From the NCBI GenBank assembly GCA_903838295.1, contig CAILXX010000004.1:62001-126000 (forward strand): DNA of 64,000 nucleotides, read 5' to 3'. Source of the DNA: an uncultured Actinomycetes bacterium (GTDB lineage: Bacteria; Actinomycetota; Actinomycetes; Nanopelagicales; Nanopelagicaceae). The position numbers were made by a program, and so were the translations under genes. The notes beneath the pieces are model-generated. The model did no database searches. It was not told the origin of the DNA and saw only the letters and a program-made list of their open reading frames with translations. Position 1 is the first letter of the stretch. Each line of letters starts with the position of its first letter. Shown here one piece after another: positions 32,413 through 42,219 of the stretch.

Positions 32413-33033
32413 TTAGATGGATGCCTTTACTGGTGCGATGTCGGACCATTCGAGTCCTAAGTTGATCGTGATCTTTCGTAACGTTGGAAGTGAAAGTCCG
32501 ATAATCCCGCTCGGGTCGCCTTCGATATGAGTAATAAATGGTGCGCTCTTGCCGTCAAGAGTAAATCCACCTGCAACTTCCAGCGGCTCACCGCTATCTA
32601 CGTAATCTTGGATCTCTTGGTCAGTCATTTTTGCAAAGGTAACTTTTGAGGTAGAAATATCAGAAACTTCGATACCTTGGTCGGTGTCTATAACGCTGTG
32701 GCCCGTGTGCAAATAGCCACTGTTTCCACTCAATAGATGAGCGCGCGCGATCGCATTTTCGCGCGTACCGGGCTTGCCCAGCGATTCTCCGTTGAACTCG
32801 AAAGTGGAGTCACATCCAATAATTAGGGAATTGGTTAGTTCTGGCGAATTCTTATGGACCGTGTGCGCCTTAAGTATTGCTAATGCGATCACCAAATCTG
32901 CGGGAGAGAGCGCAAGTAGTTCTGGAGTTTCTTCATCGACCCCGCTCACACGAATTATTGGCTGTATTCCGATCGATTCGAGCAGGCGTTTGCGCGATGG
33001 TGAGGCGGAGGCAAGAACAATCTCTTTGCTCAT
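32413..33033 (-). CDS. maf: Maf-family nucleotide pyrophosphatase
   Basis: House-cleaning pyrophosphatase that hydrolyses non-canonical or dTTP/UTP-type nucleotides; 206 residues. Motifs are LASASPSRKRLLESIG at the N-terminus, GVDEETPE, IIGCDSTFEFNGESLGKP, the S-x-S-x-V pair in DISTSKVTF, and PLEVAGGFTLDG. It is embedded in the carboxylase operon: its ATG overlaps the accE stop (ATGA), and its stop abuts the accA3 ATG. The same placement is known in mycobacteria. Which Maf subtype (dTTP/UTP or m7GTP) is not certain. Confidence 0.93.
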   Translation of the reverse strand: MSKEIVLASASPSRKRLLESIGIQPIIRVSGVDEETPELLALSPADLVIALAILKAHTVHKNSPELTNSLIIGCDSTFEFNGESLGKPGTRENAIARAHLLSGNSGYLHTGHSVIDTDQGIEVSDISTSKVTFAKMTDQEIQDYVDSGEPLEVAGGFTLDGKSAPFITHIEGDPSGIIGLSLPTLRKITINLGLEWSDIAPVKASI

Positions 33034-33239
33034 GAGGGAGTAGTCCCAAATTTACGGGGAAGTGAATTGGCGATCTTTAATCGAGCCCAAGCGCTGCGAT
33101 ATTTAGCGGGAGGGTTAGAACTTCTTTCGATTTCATCGATCGCGCGTGACAAAGCGAGGAGTTCGCCCGGAGTTGGAGTACCTGCAAGGATTGTAAATCC
33201 AAGTTTGTGGAACTCTCGAGGGAAATCGTTTTGTGGCAT
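33030..33239 (-). CDS. accE: acyl-CoA carboxylase epsilon subunit
   Basis: Small non-catalytic subunit (69 residues) that stabilises actinobacterial acyl-CoA carboxylase complexes. TILAGTPTPGELLALSRAIDEIE is the family core, and the SAWARLKIANSLPR tail follows. The start overlaps the accD stop by one base and the stop overlaps the maf start by four. Too short and too diverged to recognise without its context, but core motif and position agree. Confidence 0.88.
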   Translation of the reverse strand: MPQNDFPREFHKLGFTILAGTPTPGELLALSRAIDEIERSSNPPAKYRSAWARLKIANSLPRKFGTTPS

Positions 33240-34801
33240 TACAGCGGGATATTTCCGTGCTTGCGAGTCGGTAGATCTACTCTCTTATTTGCCAATGCTC
33301 GAAGCGCCTTGGTGATCTGTTGGCGGGTTGTATGAGGTTCGATAACTCCATCAATAAATCCTCGATCGGCAGCGATATAAGGATTGAGAAGCGCATCTTC
33401 GTATTCGGCAATCAGTTCTGGAGCACGCTCTGGTTTTTCGGCAATATCTTTCCGATGCAGAATATTTACGGCGCCTTGTGCACCCATTACTGCGATTTGG
33501 GCGGTGGGCCAGGCCAAGTTTATATCTGCACCTAAGTGCTTAGATCCCATAACAATATAAGCGCCACCATAGGCTTTACGGGTAATTACGGTGACTAAGG
33601 GAACCGAAGCTTCACCATAGGCATAAAGTAATTTGGCGCCACGACGAATGATGCCGTTCCACTCTTGCTCGGTGCCGGGAAGGAATCCAGGAACATCCAC
33701 CAACGTGACTACCGGGATACCAAATGCATCACAGGTACGCACAAAGCGTGCAGCTTTTTCAGATGCATCAATATCTAAAGTGCCGGCGAAGTTCTGCGGC
33801 TGGTTGGCGATGATCCCCACCGAATGTCCTTCGATACGACCGAAGCCGACCAAAATATTTGGGGCAAAGAGCGCATGAACTTCTAGGAAATCTGCTTCAT
33901 CCAAGATTGCTTCCACCAAGATGCGCATGTCATATGGCTTGTTGGGATTATCTGGGATCAATGAATCAAGAGCGCGATCTGATGGACCAATGTCACCTGA
34001 CTCTGTTGCTCGAAGTACCGGTGCATTATCCAAATTATTGCTCGGTAAGAACGATAAGAGCGCCTTCACATATTTGAGCGCATCATCTTCAGTATCTGCA
34101 AGATAATGAGAGTTACCGGTCTTGGAATTATGAGTTAAGGCGCCACCAAGATCTTCCATACCCACTTCTTCACCGGTGACAGCCTTGATGACATCAGGTC
34201 CCGTAATAAACATATGAGATGTTTCGTTCACCATGATCGTAAAATCGGTAATCGCAGGTGAATACACGGCGCCGCCTGCGCAGGGCCCAAGGATGACCGA
34301 AATCTGAGGGATGACTCCCGATGAACGCACATTGCGCCTAAAGATCTCGCCATATTGGCTGAGTGAAGCAACACCTTCTTGAATACGAGCGCCACCTGAA
34401 TCGTTGAGTCCGATCATTGGAATCCCGCTCTTAAGAGCAAAATCCATAACCTTCACAATCTTTTTACCCATCGTCTCGCCGAGCGATCCGCCAAATATCA
34501 TGAAATCTTGTGATGAAATCGCAACGGTACGACCATCGATGGTGCCATAACCGGTAATTACTCCGTCGCCATCTGGATGTGACTTATCCATTCCAAAATT
34601 ATCAGAATGATGCGTAGAGAAAGCATCGAACTCTACAAATGATCCGTCGTCGAGTAACTTCATTACTCGTTCGCGCGCAGTGTATTTACCAGCAGCATGG
34701 CGCTTGTCTATCGCGGCAGGCGATCCACTTTGGGCTGCGCTTTCAAGGCGCGCCTTTAATTCATTGATCTTTCCGGCAGTAGTATTTCTCGCATCAGTCA
34801 C
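33239..34801 (-). CDS. accD: acyl-CoA carboxylase beta (carboxyltransferase) subunit
   Basis: Transfers the carboxyl group from biotin to acetyl- or propionyl-CoA; about 520 residues, AccD5/PccB type. Motifs are [19 protein letters not shown], the oxyanion GGs in [11 protein letters not shown] and [25 protein letters not shown], and [13 protein letters not shown]. Two GTG starts are possible, 34807 and 34801. I prefer 34801, because TAAAGT lies exactly 6 bases before it, as in the other leaderless genes here. First gene of the carboxylase operon; only 9-15 bases separate it from the divergent birA. Confidence 0.95.
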   Translation of the reverse strand: MTDARNTTAGKINELKARLESAAQSGSPAAIDKRHAAGKYTARERVMKLLDDGSFVEFDAFSTHHSDNFGMDKSHPDGDGVITGYGTIDGRTVAISSQDFMIFGGSLGETMGKKIVKVMDFALKSGIPMIGLNDSGGARIQEGVASLSQYGEIFRRNVRSSGVIPQISVILGPCAGGAVYSPAITDFTIMVNETSHMFITGPDVIKAVTGEEVGMEDLGGALTHNSKTGNSHYLADTEDDALKYVKALLSFLPSNNLDNAPVLRATESGDIGPSDRALDSLIPDNPNKPYDMRILVEAILDEADFLEVHALFAPNILVGFGRIEGHSVGIIANQPQNFAGTLDIDASEKAARFVRTCDAFGIPVVTLVDVPGFLPGTEQEWNGIIRRGAKLLYAYGEASVPLVTVITRKAYGGAYIVMGSKHLGADINLAWPTAQIAVMGAQGAVNILHRKDIAEKPERAPELIAEYEDALLNPYIAADRGFIDGVIEPHTTRQQITKALRALANKRVDLPTRKHGNIPL

Positions 34802-34807
34802 ATCCAC

Positions 34808-34813
34808 ACTTTA
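34808..34813 (-). promoter_or_regulatory. -10 element, predicted leaderless promoter of accD operon
   Basis: TAAAGT on the minus strand, 6 bases, then GTG at 34801. It lies directly in the tiny gap before birA. Confidence 0.55.
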
Positions 34814-34816
34814 CTA

Positions 34817-35575
34817 GTGAAGCGGGTATCTGTGATACGGGCAGTCCTTAATGAGGCGAAGATTTCTGATGCGTTGACTTCGGATTACTGGCGGGTACGC
34901 GTAATTAATCAGACCACTTCCACACAAGATGAGTTGAAAAACGAACTCGTCAGTAACGGGGATTGTGTTGTTACCGAATTTCAAAGTGCGGGTCGTGGAC
35001 GATTGGACCGCAGCTTTGATTCTGTGGCGAGCGTTGCATTGCTATTTAGTTTTTACGTTAAGCCAAATCGCAGATCGCAACTTGGCTGGCTTCCACTTAT
35101 CTCCGGTATGAGCGTTGCACGAACTATCAACGAAGTTACGGCTTCACACGATTACCTCACCAAGTGGCCCAATGATGTAATAACCGAATCCGGGAAAGTC
35201 GCTGGAATTTTATGCGAATATTATGGTGAAGGTATCATTGTCGGGATCGGTATTAATGTAAGTACTACTCCCGAAGAACTACCTGTAGCTACGGCTTCGT
35301 CGATTTACATCACATCAGGCATTGAAATTGATAGAAACGTATTGATCGCTTTGCTACTAAAGAATTTTCAGGACCTTTTTACCGAGTGGAATAATGGCAG
35401 GGATTTTCGAGGCGCATACCGCGCGCTTTCAAAGACCATTGGCACCGAAGTATCTGTGATTCTTCCAGCGGATCAGGTGATTCAAGGAATGGCGATAGAT
35501 GTAGGTGCTGATGGGGAATTACTGCTCGAATCGGGGGACCGGATCAGCGTCGGGGACGTTGTACATCTTCGCTAA
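34817..35575 (+). CDS. birA: biotin--[acetyl-CoA carboxylase] ligase
   Basis: Attaches biotin to the BCCP lysine of the carboxylase encoded next door; 252 residues. It has the ligase core with INQTTSTQDEL, the biotinyl-AMP loop SAGRGRLDRSF, KWPNDVI, KVAGILCEY and GIGINVS, and a C-terminal SH3-like domain. The N-terminal HTH of bifunctional BirA repressors is absent, so it is a group I enzyme that cannot act as the biotin repressor. The start could be GTG 34817 or GTG 34832. A GTATC-TGT-GATAC inverted repeat lies at 34826-34838. Confidence 0.93.
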   Translation: MKRVSVIRAVLNEAKISDALTSDYWRVRVINQTTSTQDELKNELVSNGDCVVTEFQSAGRGRLDRSFDSVASVALLFSFYVKPNRRSQLGWLPLISGMSVARTINEVTASHDYLTKWPNDVITESGKVAGILCEYYGEGIIVGIGINVSTTPEELPVATASSIYITSGIEIDRNVLIALLLKNFQDLFTEWNNGRDFRGAYRALSKTIGTEVSVILPADQVIQGMAIDVGADGELLLESGDRISVGDVVHLR

Positions 35576-35578
35576 ACT
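35573..35578 (+). promoter_or_regulatory. -10 element, predicted leaderless promoter of purK
   Basis: TAAACT, 6 bases, then the purK GTG at 35585. The hexamer overlaps the birA stop codon. Confidence 0.6.
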
Positions 35579-35584
35579 TGGGCG

Positions 35585-36709
35585 GTGACTTTCCCTATTG
35601 TTGGCGTTATCGGTGCGGGGCAATTGGCGCGCATGATGGTGCCACCCGCGATTGATTTGGGAATTTACCTCACACTTTTTGCATCAGATTCAAAGGATAG
35701 TGCTGCACAAATCGCTCAACATGTTGTTGGCAATCTCAATGAAACCGATTCGGTATTGAAGTGGGCGCGCACCTGTGATGTTGTGACTTTTGAGCACGAA
35801 CAGATTCCCCAGGAGCTAATACTTGCCATGCAAGCAGAAGGCATAAAAGTTTTCCCGAGCGCTTCGGCTTTTTCTTATAGTCAGAATAAATTGCTCATGC
35901 GAGCAAAGATGGCTGATTTAAATCTTCCCAATCCACGTTGGGAAAAATACGAGGGTGGAGAAGTATCAATCGAATTTCCATTGATCGCTAAGAGCGTCAC
36001 TGGTGGATATGACGGACGTGGAGTTTTCCTGATCTCCTCAGCGGAAGAATTGGTAGCGCTTTATAGGCAGATAAATTCTCCCTTGCTGATCGAAGAGAAA
36101 TTAAATTTCGATTATGAAATTGCTGTAATGGTTGCCCGCTCTTCGCATGGGCAGGCTGCTACATGGGCGCCAACTCTGACCGTGCAAGGCGATGGAATCT
36201 GTACTCAAACCGTTACCCCGATTCCTGATATCTCTGAAGAGTTATCTAGCCGGGCCAGCCACATTGCACTAACTATTGCCCAAGGTATTGATCTGGTAGG
36301 AGTTATGGCGGTAGAGATTTTTGTGGTCGGCGACCAATTGATCATCAACGAACTTGCGCTCCGTCCACATAATTCTGGTCACTGGAGTATCGAAGGATCT
36401 GTCACGAGTCAGTTCGAACAACATTTGCGGGCTGTACTAGATTTGCCGCTTGGTGACACAAGTATGGTTGCGCCATATGCAGTCATGGGGAACGTGATTG
36501 GAATCGAAACCGATAAGAGCGGTGACTTGTATCGCCCATACCTTCACCTGATGGCCCGTAATCCACGCCTGCGAATTCATCAATATATGAAGCAGTTGCG
36601 TCCAGGTCGCAAGGTTGGCCACGTAACATTGTTGGGTGATGATCTTCTACACTTAAGGTCTGAAGTAAGGCATGCAGTTGACTACCTGAGCGGAGCGATT
36701 GATGAGTGA
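35585..36709 (+). CDS. purK: N5-carboxyaminoimidazole ribonucleotide synthase
   Basis: ATP-grasp enzyme carboxylating AIR to N5-CAIR; 374 residues. It has the N-terminal loop [30 protein letters not shown], the ATP-binding [12 protein letters not shown] and [16 protein letters not shown]. The GTG start is placed 6 bases after a -10-like hexamer. purE overlaps its end, so PurK and PurE are co-made, as expected for sequential steps passing an unstable intermediate. Confidence 0.96.
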   Translation: MTFPIVGVIGAGQLARMMVPPAIDLGIYLTLFASDSKDSAAQIAQHVVGNLNETDSVLKWARTCDVVTFEHEQIPQELILAMQAEGIKVFPSASAFSYSQNKLLMRAKMADLNLPNPRWEKYEGGEVSIEFPLIAKSVTGGYDGRGVFLISSAEELVALYRQINSPLLIEEKLNFDYEIAVMVARSSHGQAATWAPTLTVQGDGICTQTVTPIPDISEELSSRASHIALTIAQGIDLVGVMAVEIFVVGDQLIINELALRPHNSGHWSIEGSVTSQFEQHLRAVLDLPLGDTSMVAPYAVMGNVIGIETDKSGDLYRPYLHLMARNPRLRIHQYMKQLRPGRKVGHVTLLGDDLLHLRSEVRHAVDYLSGAIDE

Positions 36710-37208
36710 TGTAGCAATTGTTATGGGATCAGATTCGGATTGGCCGGTTATGCAAGAGGCCGCGACTGCTTTAGATGAATGTGGAATTTCGTATGACGTT
36801 GATGTTGTCAGTGCGCACCGAACTCCGACAGAGATGCTGGCCTTCGCACAAGGCGCGGCAAAGGCGGGGTACAAAGTAATAATTGCTGGCGCTGGTGGAG
36901 CAGCACACTTGCCCGGAATGATTGCCGCCGCAACAACACTTCCTGTTATTGGTGTTCCAGTACCTCTCAAGGTATTAGATGGGATGGATTCGTTGCTCTC
37001 TATCGTTCAGATGCCCGCTGGTGTTCCAGTAGCAACTGTCGGGATCGGAAATTCTAAGAATGCTGGTCTCTTGGCAGCTCGTATTTTGGGTGCTAGCGAT
37101 CCGAAGGTCAGCGCAAAAGTTGCCGAACTTATGGAGAAGGCTCGCCAAGGATCTCTCGAAAAAGGAAAGTCTCTCAAAGCAAAGCGGAACCAGAAGACCG
37201 GTTTTTAA
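36702..37208 (+). CDS. purE: N5-carboxyaminoimidazole ribonucleotide mutase
   Basis: Class I PurE that rearranges N5-CAIR to CAIR; 168 residues. It opens with [19 protein letters not shown] and continues with [28 protein letters not shown] and [17 protein letters not shown], all family signatures. The ATG at 36702 lies inside the end of purK (TTG 36699 would add one residue). It converges on the UDP-glucose dehydrogenase gene with a 4-base overlap. Confidence 0.96.
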   Translation: MSDVAIVMGSDSDWPVMQEAATALDECGISYDVDVVSAHRTPTEMLAFAQGAAKAGYKVIIAGAGGAAHLPGMIAAATTLPVIGVPVPLKVLDGMDSLLSIVQMPAGVPVATVGIGNSKNAGLLAARILGASDPKVSAKVAELMEKARQGSLEKGKSLKAKRNQKTGF

Positions 37209-38518
37209 ATATCGCTTCGTCCGAGTGCTTTAAATTTCCAACCTGCGCTTCGCCATTTATCTCTATCTAAAGCATTGCGACCATCAATCATGATGGGGTT
37301 CTTTACCTTCTTGATAAGGAGTGTAGGATCGATCTCACGGTAAATTTTCCATTCGGTCAGATGTAATACTAATTCTGCCCCAGCTACGCATTCATCAATC
37401 GTCTCCTCAAAATTGAGCACCGGGAAACGCTTTTGGGCATTACTGGACGCTTTGGGATCATGAATCGTTACGTGGGCACCAGCAGCTTGAATTTGAACAG
37501 AGATATCCAAGGCCGGGGAATCGCGCACATCATCACTATCTGGCTTAAAAGCAGCGCCTAATACGGCGATCTTCTTTCCAGATAAATCTTCGCCAAGCTC
37601 GCCGCGAACTAAATCAATGACTCGAGTGCGTGCCCGTAGATTAATAGAGTCAATTTCTCGTAGGAATTCAAGGGCCTGCTTAGCGCCAAGTTCTTCAGCT
37701 CGTGCCATGAAAGCACGGATATCCTTCGGCAGACAACCACCGCCAAATCCGATTCCGGCTTGTAAGAAACGACTTCCGATACGTGGGTCATATCCAATTG
37801 CTTTTGCTAAAACCGTCACATCCCCACCCGCGGCCTCGCAAATTTCTGCCATTGCGTTGATGAACGAAATCTTTGTTGCCAAGAATGAATTAGCTGCAAC
37901 TTTTACGAGTTCAGATGTAGGCAAGTCTGCGACAACCCATGGCGTATCTGCCGCAAGATTCTTTGCATAAACTTCTCTGAGAATTTCTTCGGCACGGCTA
38001 TTTGTCACACCCACCACGAGGCGATTGGGATTAAGCGTGTCATCAACCGCGAATCCTTCTCGCAGGAATTCTGGGTTCCAGGCTAGATCAGAGTTTGGGT
38101 TAATAGCTAGTAATCGTTCTCGTAATCGCGCAGCTGTACCGACAGGAACTGTGGATTTTCCGACGACCAGTGAACCAGTTTTGATCACCGGAGCCAAGGC
38201 ATCTAATGCGGCGTTAACGTAAGTCATATCCGCGGCTAGACCATCTTTAACTTGCGGAGTGCCTACGCAAATAAAGTGGACATCGCAATCTGCCGAAGCA
38301 GAAAAATCAGTAGTAAAGGTCAGGCGTCCGCTCTTTAGCTCTTTCTGCAAGAGTTCTTCGAGTCCAGGCTCATAAAAAGGAATTCGTCCGGCGGCCAAAG
38401 ATGCGACTTTTTCCGGGTCAACATCTATGCCGATGACCTCGAATCCAAGGGTCGACATGCAGGCTGCATGAGTGGCTCCGAGATATCCGGTGCCAATCAC
38501 AGAAATTTTCAGTGCCAT
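37205..38518 (-). CDS. ugd: UDP-glucose 6-dehydrogenase
   Basis: Oxidises UDP-glucose to UDP-glucuronate, a precursor of envelope polysaccharides; about 437 residues. It has the NAD fold [41 protein letters not shown], the catalytic Cys in [14 protein letters not shown], and [17 protein letters not shown]. The start is the ATG at 38518; the frame stays open upstream, but those 54 residues are unlike the family. TAGTAT sits 7 bases before the ATG. It is divergent from the glycosyltransferase gene. GDP-mannose dehydrogenase is a less likely alternative. Confidence 0.92.
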   Translation of the reverse strand: MALKISVIGTGYLGATHAACMSTLGFEVIGIDVDPEKVASLAAGRIPFYEPGLEELLQKELKSGRLTFTTDFSASADCDVHFICVGTPQVKDGLAADMTYVNAALDALAPVIKTGSLVVGKSTVPVGTAARLRERLLAINPNSDLAWNPEFLREGFAVDDTLNPNRLVVGVTNSRAEEILREVYAKNLAADTPWVVADLPTSELVKVAANSFLATKISFINAMAEICEAAGGDVTVLAKAIGYDPRIGSRFLQAGIGFGGGCLPKDIRAFMARAEELGAKQALEFLREIDSINLRARTRVIDLVRGELGEDLSGKKIAVLGAAFKPDSDDVRDSPALDISVQIQAAGAHVTIHDPKASSNAQKRFPVLNFEETIDECVAGAELVLHLTEWKIYREIDPTLLIKKVKNPIMIDGRNALDRDKWRSAGWKFKALGRSDI

Positions 38519-38525
38519 TGAACCG

Positions 38526-38531
38526 ATACTA
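38526..38531 (-). promoter_or_regulatory. -10 element, predicted leaderless promoter of ugd
   Basis: TAGTAT on the minus strand, 7 bases, then the ATG at 38518. Confidence 0.5.
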
Positions 38532-38560
38532 GTGGCGAGAAACGGTACCTTGTGCAATGT

Positions 38561-39559
38561 ATGAGCGACCTTACGGAAAATTCCTCCCGAACGGGGCAGC
38601 GCCCTGGCGTCTCGGTCATTTTGCCGATCCTCAACGAAGAGCGATTTCTGGCAGATGCCATTAATGCAATATTGGCCCAAAAATATCTAGGACCGCTAGA
38701 AATCATTTTGGCGTTGGGACCTTCGAAAGATAAGACCAACGAGATCGCTGCGGACATAGCTAGATCTAATTCACAAGTAGTTTTTCTCCAAAACCCTAGT
38801 GGCCGTACCGCCGCCGCTTTGAATGCGGCAATTGCAAAGGCTCGTTACGACATTATTTGTCGGATTGATGGGCATGCCGAGATTTCTCCGACATATATAG
38901 ATCATGCCGTAGATGTCTTGCAGAAAACTGGCGCCGTCAATGTTGGTGGTGTCATGGCCGCAGTAGGTCAAAATGCATTTGAACGCGCAGTTGCGACAGC
39001 GATGCGTTCGCCATTGGGCGTTGGCGCAGCGCGTTTTCATACCGGTGGTGATGCTGGCCCAGCGGACACTGTTTACCTTGGTGTGTTTAAGAAAGATAAA
39101 TTAGAGGCGGTCGGTGGATTCGATGAAAGGTTTACTCGAGCACAGGACTGGGAGCTAAATTTTCGTCTGCGAGCAGCTGGTGGAATTATTTGGTTTGATC
39201 CAGAACTAGTTGTCACATATCGACCAAGGCCCAATCTCCGTGCGCTTGCTAAGCAATATTTTGAATATGGACGTTGGCGCAGAGCCGTGAGCCGAAGTCA
39301 CAAAGGCACAATCAGTTTTCGCTACCTTGCACCACCCGTCACGGTCTCGATATCAGTACTTTCAATTATTTTAGGTGCGAGCTTGAATCCGGTTTGCTAC
39401 TTACCGTTCGGCCTCTACATCCTTGGCAACTTGGTGGGTTCGTTGGTTATAGGTAAAAATGTGAAAGAGAAAATTACATTGCCAGCAGTTTTAGCAACCA
39501 TGCATTTTGCTTGGGGGTGGGGGTTTTTAACTTCTCCCAAGAACTTAGTGTCCGAATGA
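38561..39559 (+). CDS. glycosyltransferase family 2, membrane-anchored (ExoA-like)
   Basis: Inverting GT-A glycosyltransferase of about 332 residues for an envelope or exported glycan. It has VSVILPILNEERFLADAI, the nucleotide-binding aspartates in CRIDGHAEISP, GGFDERFTRAQDWELNFRL (acceptor/catalytic ED region) and RPRPNLRALAKQYFEYGRWRR (Q/RxxRW-like). Two or three C-terminal hydrophobic helices anchor it in the membrane. The start could be GTG 38552 or ATG 38561. The stop overlaps the SpoIID gene start (ATGA). It is next to ugd, so UDP-sugar use is plausible. Confidence 0.88.
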   Translation: MSDLTENSSRTGQRPGVSVILPILNEERFLADAINAILAQKYLGPLEIILALGPSKDKTNEIAADIARSNSQVVFLQNPSGRTAAALNAAIAKARYDIICRIDGHAEISPTYIDHAVDVLQKTGAVNVGGVMAAVGQNAFERAVATAMRSPLGVGAARFHTGGDAGPADTVYLGVFKKDKLEAVGGFDERFTRAQDWELNFRLRAAGGIIWFDPELVVTYRPRPNLRALAKQYFEYGRWRRAVSRSHKGTISFRYLAPPVTVSISVLSIILGASLNPVCYLPFGLYILGNLVGSLVIGKNVKEKITLPAVLATMHFAWGWGFLTSPKNLVSE

Positions 39560-40749
39560 TTAGTATCCGAAAGAAGGGTTTTCTGCTTGCTCTCTTTTTA
39601 GTACTGCTGACTCCTAACATCGCCAGCGCAGACGTGCTGCCTCCACACTTCGTTCTTACTGGTTCTGGCTTTGGTCATGGGGTTGGTATGAGCCAAATCG
39701 GTGCTAAGGGTCAGGCGCTAGAGGGCAAAAGCGCGTCTGACATCCTGTCGTACTGGTTTCCCGGAACCCAATTGACAGCGGTACCAATCGATCAAAATAT
39801 TAAAGTCAACGTGGCGCACGCTGTCACCTTTGCAAAATTTACATTTAAACCTTTGGACTCGAGCGCGGCCTGGAATCTTGGCGCCCAATCCATTCCTCCT
39901 AATTCCACGGTGCGATTTTCCCTGGTCGGCAAAGTCATATCTGCTGTGATCGCTACTCCCAAGCAAGTGAATCAAGTTCTTGCGGCCACTAATATCTGGA
40001 ATATCAGTTTTTCTGGGTTGCTCGCCATGAATACATCAAATGCTTCGATGAATTTACATTATGGATCGATATCTTTACGAGTAGTCGGGTCGAAGATCGA
40101 AGTCACGGACACAATGCTTATCGATCAATATGTGCTTGGCGTTAGCGAAATATCCTCAAGCTGGCCATCGGCAGCCCTGCAGGCCCAAGCAATTGCTTCT
40201 CGCACTTATGGCCTCGCGCACCTAACTCTGCGGCCAGAATGTGATTGCAATGTCTACAGCAGTAAGTACGACCAGGTCTATGTTGGTTATGCGAAAGAAT
40301 CAGAACTTGGCTTCGGCCAGCTCTGGAGTTCTGCGGTCGCTGCGACCGAATCGGATCCAAACACTGCATATGCCATTACGTATCAAGGCAAACCCATCGC
40401 TGTGTATTTCTTCTCCTCCGATGGTGGAATGACACAAACAAGTCAGGATGTTTGGGGGACGGCGCAGCCTTATCTGACAAATGTCGCAGACCCTTGGAGT
40501 CTGGATATCTTCCTTAATCCTAATTATGCGCATTGGCAGCGGGTATTAATACAGAAGGATGTCGCCACAGCTTTTAAGCTTCCAGATGTTCTCACTTTAA
40601 CTATTGCAACCAGATCTGCAAGCAATGCAGCCACATCAATTACTGCTGCTTCAAGTACTGGCATGATATCCACCTTGCAAGTTGGGGATTTCAAGACGAA
40701 GTTAAAGATTCCATCATCGTGGTTTGAAATTGCTCCACCCGGAATTTAG
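39556..40749 (+). CDS. secreted SpoIID/LytB-domain protein
   Basis: Exported protein of about 397 residues. The start at 39556 gives a clear signal peptide (ISIRKKG, hydrophobic LLALFLVLLTP, cleavage after NIASA); an earlier GTG would add 15 residues inside the previous gene. The mature part has FVLTGSGFGHGVGMSQIGA and GVSEISSSWPSAALQAQAIASRTYGLAH, both signatures of the SpoIID domain. In spores SpoIID is a peptidoglycan lytic transglycosylase; actinobacterial homologues are presumed wall-remodelling proteins. It is translationally coupled to the glycosyltransferase. Confidence 0.9.
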   Translation: MISIRKKGFLLALFLVLLTPNIASADVLPPHFVLTGSGFGHGVGMSQIGAKGQALEGKSASDILSYWFPGTQLTAVPIDQNIKVNVAHAVTFAKFTFKPLDSSAAWNLGAQSIPPNSTVRFSLVGKVISAVIATPKQVNQVLAATNIWNISFSGLLAMNTSNASMNLHYGSISLRVVGSKIEVTDTMLIDQYVLGVSEISSSWPSAALQAQAIASRTYGLAHLTLRPECDCNVYSSKYDQVYVGYAKESELGFGQLWSSAVAATESDPNTAYAITYQGKPIAVYFFSSDGGMTQTSQDVWGTAQPYLTNVADPWSLDIFLNPNYAHWQRVLIQKDVATAFKLPDVLTLTIATRSASNAATSITAASSTGMISTLQVGDFKTKLKIPSSWFEIAPPGI

Positions 40750-40766
40750 TAACTGGAATTTAGTAA
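40741..40766 (+). repeat. short tandem duplication at the end of the SpoIID gene
   Basis: GGAATTTAGTAA occurs at 40741-40752 and again at 40755-40766 (period 14). The first copy contains the stop codon. An A7 run follows. No hairpin is formed. Confidence 0.8.
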
Positions 40767-40781
40767 AAAAACTAGCTTGTC

Positions 40782-41195
40782 TTACTTCTCTTCCAAGATT
40801 AATGAGACCGAATTAATGCACCAACGTTCATCAGTGGGAACGTCATACCCTTCGCCCTTAAATACATGCCCTAGGTGGGAGTCACATTTGGCACATCGGA
40901 CTTCTGTTCGGATTCGTGGTGCAAGTGAACGGTCCTCAATCAACACAACGGCATCATCAGCTGTTGGCGCGTAAAAAGAAGGCCAACCGCAGCCAGAATG
41001 GAACTTGGTCTCACTTTTAAAAAGTTCATTGCCACAAGCTTTACATCGGTAACTTCCAACAGTGTCGGTATCGTTGTATTCACCGGTAAACGGACGTTCG
41101 GTGGCACCATTTCGAAGCACCTCATAAGAAAGTGGATCCAGCTTCGACTTAAGAGCGGCTTCATCGATGGTTATTCGAACATTGTTATCAGTCAT
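40782..41195 (-). CDS. msrB: peptide methionine (R)-S-oxide reductase
   Basis: Repairs oxidised methionine in proteins using thioredoxin-type reductant; 137 residues. Zinc is held by C51/C54 (CKAC) and C101/C104 (CAKC). The catalytic Cys is C126 in RWCINSVSL, and C69 in GCGWPSF may act as resolving Cys. The substrate motif SHLGHVF is present. A GGAAAG ribosome site lies 9 bases before the ATG. Complete and apparently functional. Confidence 0.96.
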   Translation of the reverse strand: MTDNNVRITIDEAALKSKLDPLSYEVLRNGATERPFTGEYNDTDTVGSYRCKACGNELFKSETKFHSGCGWPSFYAPTADDAVVLIEDRSLAPRIRTEVRCAKCDSHLGHVFKGEGYDVPTDERWCINSVSLILEEK

Positions 41196-41234
41196 GTATT
41201 CACGCTTTCCTAACGATCGCCGGTCTGTTATTTC

Positions 41235-42188
41235 TTAGTTGGCGTGCAGAATCGAATTGAGGCCATCCCAGCCACCTACTTTAGGCACAACTTCCAAATT
41301 TCCGGATTGCGAATTACGACGGAAGATCAGATTGCTAGCCCCAGATAATTCACGCGCTTTAACTACTGCGCCATCAGGAAGAGTGATTTTGGAACCGGCA
41401 GTAATGTAGGTACCTGATTCGATCACGCAATCATTGCCAAGGGAGATTCCTAATCCCGAATTGGCACCAAGCAAGCATCGCTCACCGATTGAAATAACTT
41501 CCTTCCCGCCACCACTCAAAGTTCCCATGATCGAAGCACCGCCACCAACATCGCTGCCATCGCCAACGACAACACCAGAACTAATGCGACCTTCAACCAT
41601 TGATTTGCCTAATGTGCCCGCGTTAAAGTTAACGAAGCCTTCGTGCATGATTGTTGTACCTGGCGCAAGATAAGCACCAAGGCGCACGCGATCGGCATCG
41701 GCAATACGTACGCCATCTGGAATCACATAATCAACCATTCGTGGGAATTTATCCACGCTAAAAATTGTGAGATGTCCATATGCTGCCCGCAGACGCGCTC
41801 TTGTTTCTTCAAAATTATTGAGCGAACAAGGCCCAGCAGAAGTCCACACGACATTTGTAAGTAATCCGAAAACGCCATCGAGATTTAGACCATGTGGTTT
41901 TACCAATCGATGCGACAGAAGGTGAAGTCGTAAATAAGCATCCACTGCAGAAGTTGGAGCGACATCAAGGTCGATTTCCAGATCCACGGCCTCCTTCTTA
42001 ACCTCACGGATCCGGTCAGGCGCAAGAAATGCAGATCGATCTGCCAGATTCTTCAGGGGTTCGATCCCGAGCCCTACGAACCAGCAATCCAGAACATCCC
42101 CATTGCTAGCGATAGTTGCGATCCCGCTTCCAAAGGCTTTTCTCATGCGACGAACGCTATCAAACCAAGCAGATCCAGGTATGAGCAC
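41235..42188 (-). CDS. dapD: tetrahydrodipicolinate N-succinyltransferase
   Basis: Succinylates tetrahydrodipicolinate in lysine and diaminopimelate synthesis; 317 residues, actinobacterial DapD type. DAYLRLHLLSHRLVKPHGLN, LTNVVWTSAGPC, the left-handed helix repeats around HEGFVNFNAGTLGKSMVEGR and SGVVVGDGSDVGGGASIMGT, and the HAN C-terminus are characteristic. Its partner transaminase DapC is at 55.4 kb. The GTG start at 42188 is uncertain; an internal ATG 14 codons later also gives a plausible N-terminus. Confidence 0.94.
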   Translation of the reverse strand: MLIPGSAWFDSVRRMRKAFGSGIATIASNGDVLDCWFVGLGIEPLKNLADRSAFLAPDRIREVKKEAVDLEIDLDVAPTSAVDAYLRLHLLSHRLVKPHGLNLDGVFGLLTNVVWTSAGPCSLNNFEETRARLRAAYGHLTIFSVDKFPRMVDYVIPDGVRIADADRVRLGAYLAPGTTIMHEGFVNFNAGTLGKSMVEGRISSGVVVGDGSDVGGGASIMGTLSGGGKEVISIGERCLLGANSGLGISLGNDCVIESGTYITAGSKITLPDGAVVKARELSGASNLIFRRNSQSGNLEVVPKVGGWDGLNSILHAN

Positions 42189-42206
42189 CTTTTAAGGCAG
42201 GACTAG

Positions 42207-42212
42207 TAATCT
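42207..42212 (+). promoter_or_regulatory. -10 element, predicted leaderless promoter of sigma-like gene
   Basis: TAATCT, 7 bases, then the GTG at 42220; no ribosome site. Confidence 0.5.
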
Positions 42213-42219
42213 GCTATCC

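Noticed and set aside
38519-38680. 54-residue N-terminal extension of UDP-glucose dehydrogenase
   Set aside because: Not like the family, overlaps the divergent glycosyltransferase, and the Rossmann fold starts right after the ATG at 38518.
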